The notes beneath the pieces were generated by a model. It saw nothing but the letters and a program-made list of their open reading frames with translations. It did not search any database and was not told the origin of the DNA. Below are positions 10,153-18,184 of a stretch of DNA of 19,585 bases, piece by piece; the stretch's first letter is position 1; each line of letters opens with the position of its first letter. The DNA is from Setomelanomma holmii (Eukaryota > Ascomycota > Dothideomycetes > Pleosporales > Phaeosphaeriaceae), in NCBI GenBank assembly GCA_010015745.1, contig ML978393.1, positions 1 through 19,585 of the forward strand. The letters run 5' to 3'. The position numbers were made by a program, and so were the translations under genes.

Positions 10153-11121
10153 ATGGGAGTCACGTACAAGAAACTCTGTGATGGAGTGACGTATCCTGGA
10201 AGCTTCGATATCCAATCATTGGCCAACGCACTGAGTCAATTGGTATTTGACGGCTTAGTGAATGGTGTCAAGACCGGCTGGATGCCGGAGACGCACCCAT
10301 GGGCGCAGATAAAGAACTGTGTGGGGACCTCGATCTGGGACGAGGAATCCGACCAAGATGCCATCTCTCTCAGTCCCCTCACTCTTCTTCAAGGGAATCT
10401 TGGCACGAGTAAGACTTGGGCTGCCACAAACCACGTAGGTACCATTTTGCACGAAATCCTTCATGTACTCATGGGAAAAACCGAGGACTCAGTCGTGGTT
10501 GTCATGCGGGAAGAAATCCGAAAGTCGGCCCAACCGGATGACTTGTCGAGGGTATATCTGCTGAAATATCTCTTTAAAACAATCTTCGGCCTAAACCCAA
10601 AAGCGGGATACCTTGGGGATACATTCGGCAGTCCCAACTCGTATGGTCATGGCCCGCAGTTCATGCTTGTGGCCCGAAGGATCCAGACCGTGGTGGGGAA
10701 ACTGCTGGAAATTCCGCATCTGAGCTTGGGATTTACAGCCAACATGAACATTCTGAAGACGGAGTGTAAATGTGTACAACACTCAAGTGAGTGTGTATTT
10801 GGCTGTGAGTTCACGGCTGCTTCTCAAGGACGCAAAGACGTTTCATACATGAATTCCAACCCAATTCGGCGTATTTTCGTTGCGGCACTCATGGAGAACT
10901 CGAATTTCGCGATCCAGGCTGCGGAAGAGAAAGAGAAATTGAAAGAGCCAGTCGAAGAGGTTGATAAGTCCGTGGGTTTGGACCAGACCATCGGTGCAGT
11001 CAACAAGGACTCCATGACAGACGCTTCCGATCCCAAAGAGCCGACAATCCTAAAAGCGGTGCATACTCGAGCTATGAGATCTGTTAGGAATTGGGGTACC
11101 AAATTGCCCCGAAACGCATGA
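10153..11121 (+). CDS. SprT-like zinc metalloprotease domain protein, possibly N-terminally truncated
   Basis: 322 residues from the first ATG. The zinc site is HEILH at 100-104, and GHGPQF at 165-170 supplies the likely third His (166); HExxH followed by GHGPxF is the signature of SprT-like proteases such as SPRTN, which cut DNA-protein crosslinks. A Cys cluster (C205, C207, C214, C218) follows, where relatives have a zinc ribbon. The gap from HExxH to the third His is about 60 residues, clearly longer than I expect for SPRTN. The C-terminal 80 residues are charged and low in complexity. The same frame is open upstream through 10009 with coding-like sequence, ending at the copia break, so the true N-terminus may be lost and the ATG at 10153 internal. 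Substrate is unknown; the family call rests on motifs only. Confidence 0.7.
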   Translation: MGVTYKKLCDGVTYPGSFDIQSLANALSQLVFDGLVNGVKTGWMPETHPWAQIKNCVGTSIWDEESDQDAISLSPLTLLQGNLGTSKTWAATNHVGTILHEILHVLMGKTEDSVVVVMREEIRKSAQPDDLSRVYLLKYLFKTIFGLNPKAGYLGDTFGSPNSYGHGPQFMLVARRIQTVVGKLLEIPHLSLGFTANMNILKTECKCVQHSSECVFGCEFTAASQGRKDVSYMNSNPIRRIFVAALMENSNFAIQAAEEKEKLKEPVEEVDKSVGLDQTIGAVNKDSMTDASDPKEPTILKAVHTRAMRSVRNWGTKLPRNA

Positions 11122-11228
11122 TGGACCAATGGCGGAAACAACAGGATGAGATGGTCAAGCAGTGGGAGAAGGAGAACGATGAGACGTTGCCGGAGAAGTT
11201 TGAGATCTGGGAGCAAGCATCACGATAA
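11088..11228 (+). other. Open, Glu/Lys-rich frame overlapping and following the SprT-like stop
   Basis: In another frame, sequence open from 11088 to TAA at 11226-11228 encodes a charged helical segment (MMDQWRKQQDEMVKQWEKEN from 11118). Its ATG overlaps the TGA of the SprT-like frame (ATGA). The composition resembles the charged tail of that protein, so this is probably its real C-terminus, reached through an unrecognised intron or lost by a frameshift between 11088 and 11118. No good donor/acceptor pair was found, so it is left unjoined. Confidence 0.4.
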
Positions 11229-11413
11229 TTCGCGTATCTTCTTCCGACTCTTCCATGCATGTTTGATCTAGAGTTTAGATGTTGGAATATTTCTGCGCTG
11301 TCAAAACGTACTGTCAGGTAGATTAGTGACCTTTCATGCCACTACGCATTTATTCTGTTGATTTCATAGTAGATATCTCTTCCGTTCGCAAAACTCACTA
11401 TCGTTCATTTGAG

Positions 11414-11505
11414 GTGAGCAACTTTTAGAGAAAGATAATAAGCCCTCTTTTCATCCTATATTCCAGACCATCCCATTACGCGCTGACTTGTCTCACCTGT
11501 TACAG
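11414..11505 (+). other. Possible 5'-UTR intron of the next gene
   Basis: Donor GTGAGC at 11414, branch-like CTGAC at 11483-11487 and acceptor TTACAG ending at 11505, a 92-nt intron with normal fungal spacing. It lies wholly upstream of the ATG at 11548; an in-frame TGA between acceptor and ATG supports that start. Confidence 0.4.
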
Positions 11506-11547
11506 TATCCTGTCATCGAAGCTCACTGACTGACACGAGAGAGCCGC

Positions 11548-12252
11548 ATGTATAGTGAGCCTTTGATTATCACTGCGTCCACGAACCGCAATCTGTTACA
11601 GCCTACTAAGGAGAACAAAAGACGCCGCAAGAGTCAGATCAAGCAAATTCAAGAAGATTATGGAAGGGGCAAGCAGCGCGACGACTCCAGCAGCGGAGAA
11701 CCATCCAACACAAAAAGTCGGCTTGGAGTGGTCAGCAATCTTATGCGCCAAAAGTCCTCTTCTTCGTCGAGCTCAGGCAAGTCAGAACGAAGTCAGCTCG
11801 TCGATCTTGTTGTAGAAGTTCACGAGGCGGAAAATATCGAGCGTGTCAGAGCTCGGAAGGAAGGAGGCCCGGGTTGGAATGAGGTTGAGCAGAAACACTT
11901 TGTGTATGTTCCGCATGCCACACCTCCAACTTGGCAAGTTCACTGATCCAGATACAGCCACACTTATCCCCAAGAGGGACAAGAAGAGGAAGTGCGCCAG
12001 GGGTTCAACCCAGATGAGCCGCAACCACATAATCCTGAAGCGGCGCATAATCTTGATGCAGCAGTTGACGAAGAGGACAGCAAGAACGACCACAAACCGT
12101 TAGTCAACGAGGAAGCGCAGCATTGGAAGACGAGAGACGTGTCCGCCGCAGCTGACAGGGATGCTCCTGATGACAAAGACGACAGCGATGGGCCCAGCCC
12201 GCAGTATGGCAGTTTTAGAGAGGAGCGGAACGTATGGGGCGCCGATCACTGA
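11548..12252 (+). CDS. Hypothetical hydrophilic protein, two exons
   Basis: Exon 1 is 11548-11903 and exon 2 is 11958-12252, giving about 216 residues. The intron 11904-11957 (54 nt) has donor GTATGT, branch CTGAT and acceptor ACAG; the nearer AG at 11951 (48 nt) would also keep frame. Splicing removes the in-frame TGA at 11944-11946, which otherwise splits the gene into two same-frame ORFs. The product has no signal peptide or membrane segment. It has a basic N-terminal patch (KENKRRRKSQIK), a poly-Ser run, then an acidic Asp/Glu-rich second half, so it is probably largely disordered and might be nuclear. I recognise no family. The ATG follows an in-frame stop, which fixes the start. Confidence 0.55.
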
Positions 12253-13301
12253 TCTATAAAGGCTTTAGGAATCGTCGAGATTGTCGAGATGACGATATAT
12301 GCGCGCACTGTCGTCGCAGTCGAAACACGGCGGAGTCAGAAAAGGATTCAAACATAGTTTTTATGTTCTTTTCTTGAAACATGGTATCAGCGGTCATCCC
12401 AGCCAACTCGTCTGGGTTGCGTTCGAAGGCATTTCGAGATGTGGGCATGTTGTTGTTTGTTCTATACCCATTGTGAACATGTGTATATGATATATCTTGC
12501 GTTGTTTTCCGCTTGGGGTTGGCGGGATAAGAGATTCTGGAGGCATATTTTGGCGTTGTTTGATTGTTTAGGTAGATATATTCGAGGTTATTGGTCTGTT
12601 GGCTTTGCGGCTCGAGGAATATCATATATTAGCCATATGTCTGTGTGTCGATTGGTCGGTGTGTCATGGTGTCAGACTGGATGGGCGGGGGCTTTGCGAA
12701 GCCATCATACTGTGTGGCCTTGCGATGCGATGTGATTTATGGGGTATGCTGCTCCGCTCTTTTTTATCTGACAGAAACCACGATCGAATCAGTGTGTCGC
12801 AAACACACCAGGAGCGGTAAACATTCTTAGTGATGAACGAGATATAGGGCACCAGTAGGTGGCCATCAAATTCTCGAAAATCGCCCAAATCAATCTCTCT
12901 TACAGTCGCAGTAACGCAATACCTACTATTTATCCAGTTACACGTGTGAATCCTTCTCGACTCCATCACAAGACTGAAAGCTCTCGTAGAGTTTGAAGTA
13001 GAAATCTTGAGAAGATGAGGGCAACGGGGGTAGATAGACGGCGATGGTAACTTTCATTTGATACTGGAATGATCTTGGTCTGATGGCTGAATTGCATCTT
13101 AGCAGAGTGGAATATCCATGCGTACGAACATCTGCATGTTTGCTCGCACAAGGAGATAGGTGAGAGGCAAGAAGCTAGCGACACAGCTTTGAGCGGACAC
13201 AACTTCAAGCAGCACAACAGCGAGTCCCTCACCACCAGGTAGATCTCCTGCCCACCTTTCCTTCATCCTCGAACCTCCAAACATCGCAAACCCAATTCCT
13301 C
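12253..13301. other. Intergenic, no supported gene
   Basis: Presumed 3' region of the preceding gene, then about 1 kb in which open frames on both strands are short, overlapping and without motifs. No RNA gene or clear repeat was seen. Confidence 0.5.
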
Positions 13302-14343
13302 ATGATTCTATTCACCGTATATTCATCTATATCCCTTTTCGCAACCCAAGCACTCGCACAAATATAAAACACATTCTCCTTCGCGACCGAGGCCTCAAAC
13401 TGGAAATGTAAAGACACGCCATGGAATTGCAATCCCCCACAAGCGTGCGCTTACCACGTGTTGCTCGCCAAGCATTACTGTTGCGATGTAGGAGCGGGTT
13501 CTGTGTTTTTTTAGGGCTATTCGAAGTGCGGGAATGGGTTGGGTGGGGAGGTGTTGTTGACTCTGCAGGCTTGTGGGGAGGGGATATGGCGGGTTGTTGC
13601 TGGGCGGATAGGTGAGGCTGAACGAAATACCATCTACCTACCTGCCTGCCCAGTATGAAAGATAATAGCTGATGTGGTAGTAGGGAAGAATGTACGCAGA
13701 GATCTGGTGAGCAAACTTAGGGAGTAGAAGAGTACGTGAGCAGCGCAAATAACTAATCTCGAACCCACTAGCCAGATCAATGTCTGTTGGCACACGGACG
13801 AAAATCCCTACATCAACGTGAATAAACAGAAAATGAACGAAACTTTCTCCTACTTGTTATCAGTATCCCCCGCTAAAGCTACCCTATCCATCGACTTCGC
13901 GCAACTCACGCCGCTCCTCATACTCCGCCCCGTCCGTATCTTCAGCCTCAGCATTTGCATCATCACCATCAAGTTCAACACCAACCCCCACCCCCATCTC
14001 CACCTCCTCCCACAGCAGTAGCAGTCTCTCCCACAGCGCCATTGGTGGCACAGTAGCCGGCGCCATCATAATCCTAGCCCTCCTCGCTCTCAGCGCATTT
14101 CTCTAGTACAAACGCAAAAAAACCGAAACGGGAGAACTGGACAGCAATCTGTACGGCAATGGACCAAGCAGCTAAGACAAAGCCGTGGCTCCTAGAGATA
14201 ATGTGCCACAGGAGAAACACAAGTATGGACAGAAGGGGCTGGTGGAGGCGCCGGCGGGTGATGCAGGGGTAGAACTCATGGGACAGGGTCTGCACGAGGC
14301 GCCTGTGGAGTTGGATTCTGGCCAGTATTTGACTTGGGGTTGA
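13302..14343 (+). pseudogene. Decayed gene for a secreted Cys-rich single-pass membrane protein
   Basis: From ATG 13302 comes a signal peptide (MILFTVYSSISLFATQALAQ), then a TAA at 13365-13367. The same frame continues into a Cys-rich ectodomain (WKCKDTPWNCNPPQAC, later HYCCDVGAGS), then TAG at 13512-13514, then more frame to TGA at 13656. After a gap, another frame (from about 13837) gives a Ser/Thr/Pro-rich stalk, a hydrophobic segment (14038-14103, IGGTVAGAIIILALLALSAF), TAG at 14104, a basic stop-transfer YKRKK, TAA at 14173 and an acidic tail ending at TGA 14341-14343. Order and composition fit fungal ectodomain-stalk-membrane-tail surface proteins. At least three stops fall inside coding-like sequence, and exons in the middle are unclear, so it is not functional as read. 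The exact family is not identified. Confidence 0.6.
14038..14343 (+). pseudogene. Membrane anchor and tail of the 13302-14343 pseudogene
   Basis: This is the best-preserved part: 100 codons from 14041 to a natural-looking stop at 14341, broken only by TAG 14104 and TAA 14173. The first stop comes directly after the hydrophobic segment and before YKRKK, where such proteins commonly have Trp; a Trp-to-stop change is a single G-to-A transition. Confidence 0.6.
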
Positions 14344-14991
14344 TGGGATGGGCTATGGAGGGGAGGAAGAAGAACGTTTGGGATGGTCAGTGTGGCATAT
14401 TAACCACTCATACCTTAAAGCCGTATTTGGGACATTGAACCGTTTCTTCGGTTCCGACCTGTTGATCTCTTTCGTTTGAATGGATCCCAAGGGGCCGGGT
14501 GCTACTTCGTTTATCATTATAGAGCTCTTCACGACCCCTTATTGCCGGTATTAAAGTTAGTCAGACCCGCATGGATACGTAACGGATGGAGGCGTTGGGT
14601 TGCGTTCCGTTGCGTTGGGTTGGGTTGCGGCGTAGATTTAGTATGCTCATCACCACGTGCATCGTATTTTTATTTTCTGGTGGAAGATTGTACGACCATA
14701 AGTGCGTGAGACAATCGTCCTTCTTGTACTTGGCCGATATATAATTTTAAAGGTATATCTATGAAGTCGGAACATAGGGGCTAAGAGGCTAGGCTCTGTA
14801 CGTATGTTTACGAAGTGCTTGTAGGTCGAGGGAGGCAGTGAAAGAGAAGATTCAGTGTTTTTATTTCAAAAGGTTGACTCTCGTCTAGGGTTGATTTAGG
14901 TGAGCTATAGTCGGTAGGTAAGATATTTATATCCGGCAGGTAATCCACGTGTTGAAGGTTGGCGAAACCCCGAGTATGCATCAACACTGGG

Positions 14992-15098
14992 GCTCTGCAT
15001 CCCCAAACCAAGGCCGATTAACCCAATTCTACATAGAGATCGCGCAGAAATGTATGCGCTATTACACTGTAGAGCACAACCTCTAAGCGAGCCTCTGT
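14992..15098 (+). repeat. Diverged direct repeat, copy 1
   Basis: Aligns without gaps to 15321-15427 at a constant offset of 329 bp. The best part, 15056-15098 against 15385-15427, has 35 of 43 matches and all eight differences are transitions. In several places this copy has TA or CA where copy 2 has CG or CA, as cytosine deamination or RIP would give. Weaker similarity extends upstream to about 14885. Confidence 0.6.
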
Positions 15099-15320
15099 CT
15101 GTAGGTGTGGTGGTACAAGCGATGGGGGTTGATCGGTGTGATCAGATCTAGACGCCCGCAGTTATTGAATGTGGATAAATCTTGGCACAGCAAGGTAAAT
15201 CAGGGGCTTGACTACGTAAGCAGATAGTTTGGATATATAGTTCTTTCTCTGTAGTCCGTAGCAGGTAGACTCAATGATCAACTTGTTCAAAATCTGATGG
15301 CAGTCACCTCTGACACTGAT

Positions 15321-15427
15321 GCTCTGCGTCACTAAAACAAGTTAGATTGACCTGACTTTGCGCGAGGATTGCTCGGGATTATTGGCGCTATTATGCTGCA
15401 AAGTGCAACCTCTGAGCGAGCCTTTGT
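15321..15427 (+). repeat. Diverged direct repeat, copy 2
   Basis: Partner of 14992-15098. This copy keeps more CpG (for example GCGCGAGGAT where copy 1 has ACATAGAGAT), so it is nearer the original. It is followed directly by a TGG microsatellite. The source of the repeat is not recognised. Confidence 0.6.
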
Positions 15428-15437
15428 TACTGGGGAT

Positions 15438-15458
15438 TGGTGGTGGTGGTGGTGGTGG
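15438..15458 (+). repeat. TGG trinucleotide microsatellite
   Basis: Seven uninterrupted TGG units just after direct-repeat copy 2, in non-coding sequence. Confidence 0.9.
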
Positions 15459-15873
15459 CGGTAGATCTTCCGAGATCGGTCTCTGAACCTCTGGTTACCT
15501 GCCGCATATAAAATAAAACCCGCACCTGCCGAATACAGTTCACGTATATGTTCTAATGTATCGTGCTAGCCCCTTCTGCCGGCCAATTAAGATAAGAATT
15601 AAAATCTGGATAAGTTTTAGCTCTAGACGACATCAAATTTTGGATGAGATCAGATCTAGATAATCAACATGAGGAAAGTGAGTGCACAAGTGACACACAT
15701 TGATGATGATAAAAAGTTGAATGAGTGATTACAGAGCTATCTAGGGCTCATCTCGGCGCCTGGAAATGCCTGTAAAGAATGCGCATCACTTTTTCCATCT
15801 CAATCTGTCCACCACGACTAACTGGCTCAACAAGCTATCAGCAATAAGAAAACCACCCACAAGTCTAAGAAAT

Positions 15874-17309
15874 CTACAAATTTCCCCGCTCTGCCTGCTC
15901 GCGCTCAACCGCCTCGAAAAGACTCTTAAAGTTACCTGCGCCAAAGCCTTCGAAATTGTTCCTCTGGATGATCTCAAGGAACACAGTCGGCTTATCCGTG
16001 AGGGGCTTAGTGAAGGTCTGCAGCAGATAGCCACCCTCATCAAAGTCCACGAGGATGCGCAGCTCCTTGATCCGCTCCAGATCTTCATTGATATGCAGTT
16101 TCTCGGTCCGAGCCAGGCGCTCACGCAGCGTGTCGTAGTAGTTGTCCGGCACGGTGATGAACTGCATGCCGCGCTGCTTCAGATTCAAGACTGCGGCGCA
16201 GATGTCGTCGGTGAGGAAGGCGATGTGCTGCGTGCCACTGCCGCCGTAGAAGGTCACGAACTCTTCGATCTGCGACTTCTTGAGGCCGGCCGCGGGCTCG
16301 TTGATGGGGACCTTGACGAGGCCGCCGGGTGAGGACATGACGACTGAGTTCATGGCTGAGAACTCGCTGCACATGGCCCTGCTGTCGACGGTCCACCACT
16401 GGTAGAACCCGAGACATTCTTCGTAGCTAAGGAGATGTATGGTTAGCTTGATGAAGGTGAACTTGGGGAGGGCATGATAACTTACAATTTGGCTGCAGAT
16501 TGCAATCCGTTCCAGTCCTGGTTGCCGACGAAATGGTCAATCACCTCGAACTTGATGTTCGGCAGAAAGTCGTTTATCGGGTCCGTGGTCTTCACCTCCT
16601 TGAAGCCCGGCAGGAAGATTCCCTTGTAGTTGCGGCGGTTGACGAAGGTGTGGGTAGTCTCACCGAAAGCGCGAATAGTGGCCAGCTCGACGGAGCCATA
16701 TTCGTCGTTCAGAACGTACGGCTTCTTCATGCCGACGGCGCCCCGCTCGACGGCGCTCGAGTACAGGGCCGCCACATCGTCGACCTCGAATGCTACGTCC
16801 TTGACGCCGTCGCCGTGTGCTGTGATGTGCTCGTACATCTCCCGGGCTCGGAAGGCCTCGTTCGTGTTGGGCTCGTCCTTCAGCTTTGACAGCGGCAGGA
16901 CTGGCGAGGTCAGGACGAAGCGAGCAGAGCCGTTGGCAATGGTGTATGAGGCCCAGTACCGGGACCCGGTCTCGGGGCCCTGGTAGGCGACATGGTGGAA
17001 GTTCATACGCGTGATGTAGTACGAGGCGGCCTGCTTGGCATTGCCTACATACCAGTGGATGTGATCGTATCCGCGCATGGTGTCCTCGCCTCGTGACGTT
17101 CTCGCCTCATGGTTTTCCTTGAGGCTATCAGAGTATCCGTTGCTGTGGCCGTTGCATTGTCCATTAGAGTGCCCATTGGAGTACCCGTTGGAATGTCCAT
17201 TAGAGTATCCGTTGGAGTATCCGTTAGAGTGTCCATTCGAGCTTCCATTGGAATGTCCATTGGTAACGCCGTTCTTGGTGCCGTTTGCTTTGTCAGTCTG
17301 ATAACCCAT
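15874..17309 (-). CDS. 4-hydroxyphenylpyruvate dioxygenase
   Basis: HPPD converts 4-hydroxyphenylpyruvate and O2 to homogentisate and CO2 in tyrosine catabolism. Exon 1 is 17309-16486 and exon 2 is 16426-15874, 458 residues. The intron (16485-16427, 59 nt) has donor GTAAGT, branch CTAAC and acceptor TTAG, and splicing joins ...SAAKF to YEECLGFYQWW. The three Fe(II) ligands are His259 (VIDHFVGNQ), His342 (GTQHIAF) and Glu426 (FLEIIQR). The C-terminal core YLLQTFTKPL...NNFEGFGAGNFKSLFEA is typical and complete. Fungal HPPDs are usually about 400 residues; the extra is an N-terminal Asn-Gly-rich extension. The ATG at 17309 is chosen because the extension is in frame; Met78 (MRGYDHIHWYVGN), before the dioxygenase fold, is the alternative start. 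It is probably cytosolic; paralogues can serve pigment pathways. Confidence 0.95.
16427..16485 (-). other. HPPD intron
   Basis: 59-nt spliceosomal intron: GTAAGT donor, CTAAC branch site about 15 nt before the TTAG acceptor. Removing it joins the two halves of the second vicinal-oxygen-chelate domain in frame, just after the first iron ligand. Confidence 0.93.
17130..17273 (-). repeat. Coding repeat: NGHS/NGYS tetrapeptide array in HPPD N-terminus
   Basis: Residues 13-60 of the HPPD frame are twelve tetrapeptides starting with Asn-Gly (NGVT, then mainly NGHS and NGYS, with one NGSS and one NGQC). The DNA period is 12 bp with synonymous variation. Such arrays change length by slippage. The region is predicted disordered and lies before the catalytic fold. 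Confidence 0.9.
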
Positions 17310-18184
17310 TATTCCTCCGCTTCTGAAAGCTAAAACTTTCGTTCAATTGCGGAATAAGTGAAAGGTGTAGAGGTGGGATAGTATCTTGTGAAGAGATGGA
17401 AGAGTAGTGTGGTCTACAACAGTTGCACAAGCTCACAAAAGTCGAACAATTTGCTCATACATGTAGAAGTCAGCTCTTGCTATCTTTTCTATTCTATCCT
17501 CAAGCCTAGATTTATGGCTAGCTCCTCCGGTGGCGCAGGGTCTTTCTCCTACTCGTCGGGTCACTATTCGACTATGCACCACGCAACGTGCTCGGGGTAT
17601 TTCCCAATCGGAGAACGCGCAAGGCATCCATCAGCTGGGTTCACCGTGTTTAAAACGAGCAGAGATGTCACGTCACCTTTAGGCAGTGATTCGAAAATCC
17701 ATGCCCCTCTCGGACGAGGATCTCGATGTATTGTACGACGACCTGCAGAAGCTACGTGCAACACGGGGAGCAATACCAGAAAGTTGATTAGATAATGACG
17801 AAGACATGGAATCCCTGAGGTCGTATCCAAACTACAATTGACGTTGGGCTCTGAAAAAGAAAAAGGGAGGTGGCATGTTTAGCGACAGCTCATACAGTAT
17901 GCCGAGAAATGGAACCTCAGCTCCACCTCGAAAGCCCCACGAGCGCCACTTCTGTACTCTTACTTGGTGAAAAAGCTTGTGCAGATAAGGTTGATAGTTT
18001 ATCCTTGTCCAGGGTCCATGTTTGCAGGTTGTTTAGGTGTTTTCATGCTTCAACGCTTTAGAGTAGCCTTTGAATGTTGTATGGTAAAACATAATTTGAT
18101 GTATTTCCTCTCCTTCACTACTTCCAGCGCCACTATCTGTCTCTACTGCTACTCTGCTCAAGCATTCAGAAGGATTTTTCCCGC
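17310..18184. other. Intergenic region upstream of HPPD
   Basis: Contains the HPPD promoter and the 3' region of the quinone oxidoreductase gene. No regulatory motif was identified with confidence. A minus-strand 88-codon frame (17830-17564) starts with a signal-peptide-like stretch but has no other support. Direct words AGCATTCAGAAGGA and ACGCTTTCAGAAGGAG occur near 18161-18205, at the 3' end of the next gene. Confidence 0.45.

Larger units (their letters stand above)
14344..15765. other. Intergenic region with an old direct repeat
   Basis: No gene is supported. The region holds a GT-rich run of GTTGGGTT/GTTGCGTT words at about 14593-14630, a diverged direct repeat (14992-15098 against 15321-15427), and a TGG microsatellite (seven units, 15438-15458). 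The word GATCAGATCTAGA occurs at about 15139 and 15639. Confidence 0.5.

Noticed and set aside
12381..12400. TGGTATCAGCGG, resembling an initiator-tRNA primer-binding site of a copia element
   Set aside because: No LTR end directly before it and no gag sequence after it; a short match is expected by chance.
14593..14630. GTTGGGTT-rich run as an internal telomere-like tract
   Set aside because: Units are irregular and do not match TTAGGG; more likely simple GT-rich sequence.
15766..16889. Plus-strand frames 15766-16332 and 16500-16889
   Set aside because: Antisense shadows of HPPD exons; the minus strand has the iron ligands and proper splice sites.
17564..17830. Minus-strand 88-codon frame with a signal-peptide-like N-terminus, possible small secreted protein
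   Set aside because: Only three cysteines, no family motif, no coding support around it, and one hydrophobic stretch is weak evidence.
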